A stretch of 64,000 nt of DNA, taken from contig CAIIXF020000001.1 in NCBI GenBank assembly GCA_903813345.2, positions 44,969,885-45,033,884 on the forward strand, in the 5' to 3' direction. Made by a program: the position numbers and the translations under genes. Below the pieces are notes generated by a model, which ran no database searches, was not told where the DNA came from, and saw only the letters and a list, made by a program, of their open reading frames with translations. How positions within the stretch are numbered: the first letter of the stretch is position 1; every line of letters starts with the position of its first letter. This document shows positions 43,350 through 55,300 of the stretch, one piece after another. The DNA comes from Owenia fusiformis. Its lineage: Eukaryota > Annelida > Polychaeta > Sabellida > Oweniidae.

Positions 43350-46300
43350 ATGGACTTTGACGCAACTCAAGCTGTAGACTTTGACTGTACACAGGCCATT
43401 GATGATTTCCCTGAGGAAGATTCCAAGCAGAACGTAAGTTTATGTGGGATGAAAATTCTTTGTACCTACAAGTTCTCTAATTACATAAGCTTTGAACAAT
43501 TACATAATTTAGTACCAAACATGGCTTAGTTTGTAAAATATCATGAATTCAAATTCAAAAATGACTGTTAAATCCAAAGTGCACATGCGCATGATATCCA
43601 CACAGAGTGTTTTCTGTGAAGCACCATCTGTATTGGGCGAGTAAGTTATTTCATAGAATAGATCATAGTTTGCATTCAGTTTGACATTTCAACCCTCTTC
43701 TATCTTAGAGACTATAATATTGTAGGTTGGGAAATTGGTAGTTGCAGAACAAAAAGGATTCCCATTTACTGAGTTTGTACTGCAAAATGGTAAGTCTATT
43801 AATATAATACCATTCATTGACTCCTCATGGTCATATCTTGTTATTTGGTCCACATGTTGGATAGTAATAATACAATATAAGTATGTTTCATACAATATAA
43901 TTATGTTTCATCTATTGGTTAAAAGAAACAAATACTACTCATGCACGGTGACCAAGAGTTAACAGTGCAAATCGGCCCGGTCGTGTTTTTTTAAACTCTT
44001 TAGTCGTGTTTTGTAAGAACATGGGATGCGACATTCGATAGAATGGAGCAAAAAGGTAAGAATATTCTATATTTTACAAACTTACATATCTTGACTTCTA
44101 CCTAAGATGTTCTTCTTCATACCCACGAATCTATTTTGGGGATAAATCCATCATACTTCATATCAATCGCAATTATATACCCAAAGTGCCAGAAATATGT
44201 ACTTAATTTGCATTTAGTGTTATTTAATCAAGTTTAAACAGACAATCCATTCAACAACGTGGAATAATATTCACTACTCTAAAGATCGTGTAAATATTTT
44301 AACTGTATTTATCTTAAAATTGCCATAAATGACCGTAAATGTAGAAAGTGGAGTTAACTATGGAGAAGGGACAATATAACGTCAAGGACGTGTCTTATAA
44401 TAAGCATGTTAACGTTTTGGAATTGTAAAGATAACGTTTTAGACGTGATAAAATTAACGACTTTGAATTGTCTTGTAATATTGTTCACATTGACCATGTT
44501 TTGTTGCTTAATAATGTGTCTGTGCTTCTGAAAATAATCGTATTAGTACTTTGAAGATAAGTGTTTGTACTACATGACTATTCACATATTTTGTAATTTC
44601 AGTTCCTCGGAATAAGTGCCACGCGTGCTCTTTCAAAAGCGCTCATAAGAACACTTTCCTTGAACATTATGAGAAGGTTCATCCGACTGATCTGTTCAGA
44701 ATTGACATCCCTATCCACGATCTAGTACTAAAATAAATTGAAAAACTAAATTCTTACTATCTCGTATTTCTGCTAGAAGTTAAAACTCAAAAAGTATCTT
44801 CTTAATCAATAATATAATTTATAGTTTATGTTGGTTTTATAATAATTTGCGGGCCTAGTGCGACACCCACTATTAACCAGAAACAAATAGTATGCATTAT
44901 TACACAAGCAGATCCCCACCATCTGTTCATGTATTAGTATAAAACACGGGAATATACATTATGTGTCACCCGTTTATTGTAATTTGAAGTCAAGATATGA
45001 ATAAATAAGAATAAATAAAAAAGACACATATATGATTTAACAAGATCAACAGATGTTGTAATTTAATTCGCTAGAAAACTATGTTACAGTACAGTTCATA
45101 GATCACTCATAGAACGATAGCAGCATATGTAGCGTTTTTTACCTATTGCAATTTGAAAATTAAAATTGAAATTGTATTGCATTGTGTGAGGCGAATTAGG
45201 GAATAACATCGAATCAAATTGTTAAAAATCCTGAGGCAAACCTAATAGATATTGAGCATACGGTTTTAATAACGGTGGAGTTATTCCTTACATTAGGTTA
45301 TCATATATATGCATTTACATGTAGTGCATCACAAACTAAACATTTCCTCTCATTTTAAATAAATTTATTTACGTTCATGACAGGGAAAAGTGAGTTTAAG
45401 GCCAATAGGGACGTTTTAAAATGTATTTGAGGCAAATTCAAAAATAGCAACGAGCCATTTAATGAGCGACAGGGCAATTAAAAAATAATATGACTGGTAA
45501 AATTTTCAAAATGACGAGCGACGAGGCAAAGCTCGCTTGCATTAACTATGCGTGTCTGATTCTAACCATTTTGATTTAAGTATCAAATTCGGTAGTGATC
45601 CCATAGATCAATCTTGACATATTATGTCGTACATTTGATTATTGTTAATCATTTATAATTAAGATAGTGTCACTCAGACAACAACTTCTTCCACATTGTG
45701 ATCATTTTTTGGGAAATACATAATGTTAATTGTGCTGTTTCCCACTTCCAAATCGTTAAACCTCAATGTCTCTACACGTCTAGAACGTTTCACTAACAGG
45801 TCAACGTCATTAACCGCAATCTTTTCAACACGTCTAAAGAGTTTAATCTAAAAAATATTATTCGGTCAATTGCTACTTATTTAAGCTCTTCTAACTTTTG
45901 ATTTTCGCACATATTGTGACTGCTTTCCTTATGAATCGATGTATTCATTGAATACAAGTCAGGCAAGTGATTTTCAGGCAAAAATATGTATAACACTGAC
46001 AGAATTGCTCATTTCCCGATATAACAAGACTATAGCATACGATTCGTGCAAATAACACGTTTACGAATACCTGAAGTTAAGATATATAGTATGGAAAGCA
46101 ATATAAATTACTTACTTTTACATAAAGTCAAGTGACAGCAATTTCATGACCATATTTATCAACCTACCTCTCAAATTTTCAAAAAACACGACTACAGAGT
46201 TTAAAAAAACACGACCGGGCCGATTTGCACTGTTAACTCTTGGTCACCGTGTCATGTGTGCTATTCAATTATATTGTATGCAAGCCATAATCAATGCTAT

Positions 46301-49300
46301 GTTTTAGTCACATGACGACAGACCTAACTGTCAGAAAATTATGTTGTTTTTATAGGAGAAAAGTATGTGATAGGAAGAAATGTTAAAGCAGATATTCAAA
46401 TACCTCTTAAGGTGAGTGAATTGCTATATTAATTCTTTTCAAATTTTGGCTGAAATTGACTTACACTCTTTCTTTACTTTAATGTTTAGAAATAATCACA
46501 TAGTTGAAATTGAAAATGCACATAAAGTGTATTGACATTGATCACCAATTGTCATACATTTAAAGCACTTTATGGGGCTATGTTATTTCCCTATATTAAA
46601 GTGTGAAATACAGGTGAACAATTACTGACTTCCATTTAGAACAATATATACCTGATTGTTTAAGGGTCTGTCTAAAGAGCACTGCTGCATTGAAGTGAAG
46701 GATGGAGTCACTCTTATATGGGACATGGAAAGCAGGAACAAGACCCGCAGAAACAAAGTGAGAAACAGATGAATCATAATGTCAAAATACTAAAACATTC
46801 AAATGGTCTCAATAGTAAATAATCAGTTAATAGCACAAATTAAAAGGTTCATCAGAAGCACAATAAGCATGAAAGCAAGTGCTGATATACTAACAATAAT
46901 ACATGATACATACTGTATGTACATCTTAGAAACCATATTGTTTTACTTGGTTACATATTCAAGACCAGGGTAAACCCATTTTCATATAAGCAAATACTTA
47001 TGCAAGTTTTATGATCAAACAATGAAATCAAACTGAATAAGAACACTCCATTCTCTATATGTTTTAACAGATTTGCCATTGGAAATAAAAGAAGATAGTA
47101 TTAGTTTTTACACTGAAGGTATATACAATACGTACTCTATTGATTCTATTATTTTTTAAATTGTAGATGGTACTCAGTCCAAATGTCCGCTATGAGCTGC
47201 AGAATAACAATAAACTAGTATTTGGAGATGTGAATGCCACCTTTTTGGAAATAAAAGAGGTTTGAATATTATCTGTGTATAAATTCTTTTCTATTTATTA
47301 ACCTTAGAGACATGGTTAATTAACTCATTGCTGATCATCCCCGAGATATTTCGTCTATGACGTCATAATCGTATCTGACCAACTCCAAGATATCTCGGGT
47401 TGCTGTCCATTGATTGTCACATAATCTATACCAATTATCTTACCAAATATTGTAGGGATTACTAGGGGAACATGGTTGGGTGCAATTGAAATATATTGTC
47501 ATTGGCTTCACAAATGACATAAAAAGTAACACAAAGGGTGTTCATACAGTCCATTTTATGCTAACGTGAAAATGTGCAATTTTTCTCAATTTTCCATCAA
47601 AATTGCCAGCCACCAGCATAAAACCTCCAAAAATAGCTTTGGTCAGCAATGAGTTAATGCTGTCTTATCCTAAGACATCATTAAAGAGAGAATCAGAGAT
47701 AGCGAGTAGGCTAAACAAAAAATTGTTTCAATTTTAGAATATTTTTGGCTCATGTCATTCCTTGTCATGTCTATTTTCTAAAAATCACAAAAGTGCATAC
47801 TTTATTCAAGGAAAACAAAAGATTTTTACAATAATGTATTATTTTTCTATAAGAATGGTTACCATTCTTATTATTTGGAAGAATTTAAACACTTTTCACT
47901 CATTTTCGCACTTTGAATCATTAATAACTTCACCAATTTATAACATATCGTGAATCTTTTGGGAGATATTGTATTTGATATTGTAAGGAATACATTGGTA
48001 GGTCGATTATGCATGTTGCTTGTAATTTTGTCACCCCCTATAGATCTGATTCTGCCTTTAACTGAATGTTAACTTGACATCCTAGCTAAACATTTATTGA
48101 TCATTTCAAATTAAAACTAAAACTTAATGGGATTCTCCCCTCAGCCGCTAACTTGGTTATATATTTGACTGTCATAAGACAGATATGATTTAAAGTTTTT
48201 TATTTCGATGGATGCATAAAACTTTGCATAATTTGTTTCCAGGCAACAGATGATGGTTCTGATACAGATTCCGATTTGTCTGAGATTCTTGATTCAACAC
48301 AGGTGACAATTCTTTACATTGCCGCCACACTCTAGGCAGATATGCACTTCTCAGTTCTTTAATCATTTTAGCAATAACATTTGAACTAAACACATATACT
48401 ACATTTCTAAGATATTAAATGGCTGTTGTTACCAATTATCACATGTTTTAGCATGTTAAACAGGAAATATTCCATGAAAGGTAACATTGAAACATATGAT
48501 GACGATTTTATCACGCGTCTAGGAGCTTTTAAGCATTTTGATTTGGTCATTTGTGATTGTGGGTAGTCTGCCCTGGTAATTTTGATGCTGTTTAAAACTG
48601 CATATAATCAGTGACGTAGTGATACAGTCCACCATCTCGCATGAAAATGAGTCATGTGCCTTTTGATACGGAATATGCATCATCACAATTGACCAATCAA
48701 AATGCTTAGAAACTCCTAACCATGTGATAAAAAGTAATGAAACATGTTTTTGCTTTTATCTGAATCCTAATTATAGTTCAGCACTGCATGCATTTCACGA
48801 TCTTGCTTCTTGATGTAGGGTTTCCATACAAACAACAAGTCTTCCACACAGACCCCTACAACAGCACTAAATAAGCCACCCCTGATACTCGAAACACCTG
48901 CAGTTCAGTTAGCAAAGAAAGGTGCCCTTTTTATATTGTTTTCAATAAATATTCAACGTAAGATAATCAACCTATTATAACATGCACTTTAAAAAGAATC
49001 CTAAAACACTCCAGATGGTACATATAACAGTAAAACCTGTGTATATTGAACATAAAATTGCTGAGAAAAAGGTTCAGTGTTAGTAGGTGTTCACTACAGA
49101 GAGGATGATTTATAAATAAGACGATAGAGTATGTGCGGAGGAAGGGTGTCCACTAGAGACGAATGTTCACTAGAGAGAGGTGTTCACTAATTCAGGTTTT
49201 ACTCTATATGTACATTGTGAAGTCAGAGGTAGATTCAAGCTAAGTTTACACTCGCTCAGATTTGGTTTTTATGATATGGATCACAAAATAGCTAAATATG

Positions 49301-52300
49301 TATTGTAAATGTTTTCTATAGAATCATCTGAGTATGTCTTAGCTGCTGACTCTGATTCAGAGGAGCCAATAGTGGACCAGACTCTGATCATGTATGATGA
49401 CACAGATGCTATCCCTGCAACACAGGCTTATGAAGAGGGTGAGGGATCAAAAAAAATTTAAACAGTGTGATTTTAACCTCATTCTACACTGCTATATTAT
49501 CCAAACACTCTTATTAATAACATCAGACTTTGGATTGGACGTTTTTGTGGGAAAATTGTTCTCATTGAAATTTATTTTCACACTTTTACTTTTAAACAAA
49601 ATGGCGTTTTACTTGTACAAAGCACCATGCAACTGAATTAATTTTTGTGTAGAATTAAAGTAAAAAAGATAATGAATTTATTTTTGTGTAGAATTAAAGT
49701 AAAAAAGATAAAATTAAGGTATGAAGTTTTGTATTTACTAATTTCCAACCATAAGATAGATGGATGAGACAACTGCGTACTGTATATGGTATATTTACTC
49801 CTGAATGCCTCCATGAATGATGGAAATTGATAAATTTTTAAAATGAAAAAGATCATGAAAAAATTAAAGTAAAAAAAATGAAAGTCATCTATGGTATCTT
49901 TTTGACAACTCTTACATCAGTATTCAAGCCCATTTTAAAAAATGTTTAGAAATATGAAAAACCTGGTCTTGTTGGATTGTTTAAATTATGAAACTACCTG
50001 TAAGCTCAGACAAGAAACACACTGAGAATTTTTTGTTCTTCCTTCAGATGATTGTGAGCCCAATAAATCTGGTCTGTTTGAAGCCACTCAACCTTACAGT
50101 AGACATCCAGCTGTTGATGATTCTGATGAGGAAGCTAACAGTTCAGAGTCTGACATCTTTGATAATCCAGACTCCATCCAGAATGTATGTAAAAAAGCCA
50201 TCTTATGGCAAAGTATTGACACAACTTATTATTGCCTTTTTCAAAATATTTAGAGATAGCCTTTGAACTATAAACAAATAATATAAGTTCAAGAAGTATC
50301 TAACCTCCCATTTTATGGTAAAGTTGTCTTCAATATAATTAACATGTCAGTTTAAAACAAATTAAATCTTTAGGTATAATGATACTCACATATGTAAACA
50401 TGCCTAATACAGACTAAATATCTCATTAACTTCATCAAATTTGACTTTTATTACATCATGTTTTTCTTTGTTGATTTTCAGGACAGCAAAACATTTGAGG
50501 CCACACAGGCTTATGGCAGAACCCCTCAGAAAGTAGACCCCATAGATTCCACTCAAATATTAGATGACAGCTTTGAAAATATTCCACAAACTCGCAAATC
50601 TGAACAACCAGATGAGACTCAGTATGAACTAGATGAGAATGAGACTCAGGCATTTGATGATTCAACTGATTTTAAAATGCCTAAATTACCAGGTCAAAAG
50701 AATGAAAAAGAAAGTGAACAGACACAATATGTTCTCGCAGAAGATGCTACTCAGTTAATGGATGGAGGTGCAGAATCCCCGATATACAAAAGCACCCCAT
50801 TAATATCCACAAAATCTGATACACAGTATGAGTTAGCGGATGATGCTACACAAGCTATGAATTCTGGTCCTGCACCTCTGGTGTCTAAGCTAAATTCCAC
50901 CATCAAACAAACGTCTGAATCTGATGAACAAAATAATGCAGCTGAAGATGATGCAAATGCTCCAACTCTAATGGTAGAGGATTTGGATGTTTTTAAAATG
51001 CCAACACCAGTATTTAACAGCAGAACAAAGCCTAAAGTATCCATTATTCCCCCTGTAGTAGAAGCTACAACAGAAATTGATGACATTGAAGAAACTCAAG
51101 CATATGAAGATGATGGGCCAACACAGCCCTTTGATGAGGAGGTTAATCCAACTGAGTCAGAAAATGTCACAACCAAAGAAGATGATAAAAGTGGTGCAAC
51201 TGATGAACACAAAATGGCTGCAGCACACTCAGATGATGATGCCACACAAGCTTTTGAAGATGACCTCGAGATGGAAAACCATAATGAACCGAAGGAAAAT
51301 AATGTAAAGAATGATAATGACAATGAAGAGGATGATCTTGATGAAACTCAGGGGTTTGATGATTCAGATTTTCCAAATGCTCCAACGTTTATTCCAAATG
51401 GATCACCTTCAAAGAAATCAACTCCTAAAAGAGATGAAACAAATGAAGATGCATCTGATTCAGTTAATGATGCCAATGCTCCAACACTAGCAATAAGTGA
51501 AGTACTCAATGAAAAGGCAACTCCAGAAATAGAAGACAGTGATGAGGAATCAAGCGATGATGAATCTTTGCTTCTTCCTCAGGTTAACTCTGACTTACCA
51601 ACAGTAATTTCAGATAAAACAGAAAATAGTGACTCAAAGGAAAAAGACCAAGATCACATTGGAATAAATGAAGAAAGTAAAGATGAGGAGGGAGACACTC
51701 AACCCATAGTAGACTTGGATATTCCTCAATCAACTAAAACTGCTACTGCTAATGATCTGGATGAAGATGGTGAAACACAACCAATTGAAGAGGAGCTGGT
51801 CCCTGCTACAGTTAATTCCAATGCTGAAGATAAAGAGGAAATAAATAATGTTACAAATATAGATTCTAATGAACTTAATGAAGATGATGAGACTCAACCA
51901 ATAGATGAAGACACTGACACTGTGGCAAAAGAAATTATAACAGAAGAGGCGAAAGATGAGACACAACCAATACACGAGCCTACTACATCAACTACTGACC
52001 CAACGCAATTAATTGAAACTCAGCTTATGGATGAAATAAGTGACATACCTCAAGTTAGAATAAGTCCTTATAATGATGCCATTACACCAGTAAAACAAAC
52101 AGAAGGTCCAAGAAGATCATGTCGAGAAAGAAAGTCAACAAATCTAGGTGATTTTTTACAACCAGAAAAGCCAGTTAGAAAGTCTAATAGAAAGTCAAAA
52201 TCACCTGAACCTGCTGAAACTATATCACCTCTTACTAAAGAGGAACTTCAGGCCACCCAGGCATATGGAAGTGACTCACCAGTAAAGCAGCCTGTAAAAC

Positions 52301-55300
52301 CCAATAAAAGAGGAGACAAAGATGATAATGTAAGTGCAGCTAAAGACACCTCATCAAGACGAACACTCGGGAACAAGATTACAAAACTGTCGAAGGTTGA
52401 ACCTGTTGAACTCAGTCCTGTTAAAGTACAAACACCAAATAAGAACTTAGCTGAAACTCAAGCATATGGAGATTCTGATGATGCTACTCAAGCTTATGGG
52501 GCAAGCCCAATTAAAGCACCTCTAACTCCAGAAACAAATACCAGTCCCTCAACCACTAGGAGAAGCCATGTATTTGGGAAAATGAACTCGACTGAAACAC
52601 CAACAAAAAATGCAGTTGAGGAAAAAGAACTGGTACCTGTAGGTGACAAAAACACAAGAGCAAGAAAATCAAATTTAGGACAAAATGAAGCAAGTGTGGA
52701 GACTAAGCCAAAAGAAATAGCAGAGGAAGCTCCTCTGAGTAAAAGAAAGTCAACAAGAGGAAGACAATTTATTAAGAAAGAAGATAAAGAAACTAGTCAT
52801 GAAGAGACTGCTGAAGTGTTAGCTAATGTTCCAAATGAAAAAGGTGCTAGAAATTCTAAAATTACCTTAGAAGATGCAAATAAAGTAACGAAGAAGCCAC
52901 CAAAACCGCCGACTAAGTCAAAAACCACCACAAACTCAAAAAATGATTCTGTGCCAAGTGAAGTTAAAGACACTGAAGTACCAGTGAGAAAAAGTAAGAG
53001 AAGTACAGGTGTTCCTTCCAAGGTGGATACGGGTAGAGATGACATTGATACAGATGATACTGAATCAGTATCATCAGAGGCATCTGAACCAAGACGAAGT
53101 GGCAGAGTCAGGAAAAGTATTATTCCAGTTGAGGAGAGTGGAAAAAAAGGAACGAGGGGATCCAAGCGTAATAGATCAGCGGATAGTGTCTCTGTAACTT
53201 CAGAAACCTCTGAGCCTAGTAAGAGATCTAGAAGATTGACAGAGATGAAACCCGTGTCTAAAGATGAACCCAAAAGATCTTCATCAAGGGGTAAAAAAAC
53301 TGAAGTTGAAGATGACAAACCTGCTGAAACTTTAAGTACAACCAGAGGATCAAGAAGTAAGAAAATTAGAATTGAAGATGATGAGTCAGTTGAAAAAATT
53401 ACTAGTACAACCAGGGGAGCAAGGACTAATAAAAAAACTGATATAGAGAAAGAAAAATTAGTTGAGACAACTAAAGGATCAAGGAGTAAGAAAGCCAAAG
53501 TTGAAGATGAGTCTAATGAAGAATTCACTTGTATGACTAGGGGATCACGAAGTACAAAAACTGAAAATAAAGATGATGAGCCAGTTGAGACAACTAGTAA
53601 GGCTACTAGAGGATCAAGAAGTAAAAAGATTAAAGTCGAGGATGATGAACCAGTTAAAGAAATTACCAGTACAACCAAAGGATCAAAAAGTAAAATCACC
53701 GAAGTTGAAAATGACAAGTCAGTTGAAACAATGAGTACAACTACAAGAGGAACGAGAAGTAAAAAGATTAAAGTTGAAGAGGAGCCCAATGAAAACACCA
53801 CCAGTTCAACCAGGGGATCAAGAAGTAAAAAGGCTGCAGAGGACAGTAAAACAGAGAAAAGTGGAACGTCAAGTAAAACGTGTAGAGTGAATAAAGACAT
53901 TGACGATGAAGAAAACATTTCTTCTTTAAGCAATACAAGTGAAAATAATAATGAGACTAAAGTTGAATCAGTAGTAATATCTAAATCAACTCGAGGGAAA
54001 CGTGGTGCTCAGAAAGAACTTAGTGAGGAAGTTCAGGTTAAAAAAGGGAAAAAAGGTAAGATATTTGTTCAACAATCTTGAGGAAATCTTTTTTGTAAGA
54101 AACTAAAAATTTTCTCTTAATTTATGTTGATTTGTTAACTTTAGATTGCTACATACTTTAGATAGTACATGTATATTATTAACGTCCTAGAGGTTCATCT
54201 TTACATGAAAATAGGTTCATATATGAATTCTCAGTTATCCCCTTCCTTTACAGCTGTATTTTTACAAAAATATTCAATAGGTGACTGTCACAATACAATA
54301 ATTGATTAACCCTTAAATTTGAAGCCCTCCTCCAAATGTAGTTTTAATTATAAAATACATTATTTACTGTCATAAATCCTATAGATGGGATTAAGCTAGA
54401 GGCTCAAGTAAAGTTAGAAGAGGCCCCCAAGGCAAGGTCATCCAGAGGGAGGAAGTCGGAGATGCCACCCCCTGCTCCAGCTGCTACTGGCAAAGTGAGG
54501 AGACAGAGATCTGCAGACAGCATCTCCAGCAGTCAGGTAATTAGATGTTACAATTAAGTTAGCATAAATAAGGGTTATGTACTGGGAGGTTTTGGATATG
54601 GGGTTTATCCAGAGGGAGATATGCATATCTACCCGAGGGACCATAGGGACCGAAGGTAGATGTGCATATCTCACGAGGGATGAACCCAATATCCAAACCG
54701 TCTGTACATAACTGCTTTATCCTATACCAAGTAGAGTTTTCAGGGGCATATGGCCATTTCAATAGTGCAAGGTGTAAAAATAAACAAATAATTCATATGC
54801 AAAGTCATTTTATTGCTTTTTCACTTTTAAATTTTAAATACATTGATAACTTTTTGAAATACAAAAGTGTTGTTTAACAATTAGCGGGATCAGATGTCCA
54901 GATATAACCCTTTTTTTGTTCGGCTTTTTCAGGAAAGCAACAAACTTGGCACATTTGTAGAAACATATGATTTGAGTGGAAAATGATTTCAGGGCAAGTG
55001 GTTGGGGGTGGTCTTCATGGATTTTTTTACCTCTGACCCCCACCCCTATCAGGTGGGGAGGGGTAAATTATAAAAAATAAATAAAAATGGTTTCAAAGTA
55101 TTTTTGTTTAAATGACTTCATTTGGTGATTGCTTTGAGCCTTGAAATGATGTAAAATTCATTTTAGAAGTGGTATTTAGTGAGGAAAATACATTTTAACC
55201 CAATTATCAAGGAGAAATTCATTATTTAAAGGGCCAAATATGGGACGTCCATTACTGTATTTCAAGAATGTGATGAATAATAGTCTTTAAAAAATTCACA

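Noticed and set aside
43335-43529. Start upstream of the MDC1 ATG and read-through into the intron
   Set aside because: The upstream start would be TTG; the ATG at 43350 has a good initiation context, and GTAAGT at 43434 ends the exon.
49394-49636. 80-codon frame following MDC1 exon 8
   Set aside because: Out of the MDC1 frame and continues into intron sequence; no domain.
52797-53933. 378-codon minus-strand open frame opposite the large MDC1 exon
   Set aside because: It is the antisense of the repetitive Lys/Glu/Ser-rich MDC1 sequence; the hydrophobic Leu/Ser/Val repeat product is an expected mirror with no independent support.
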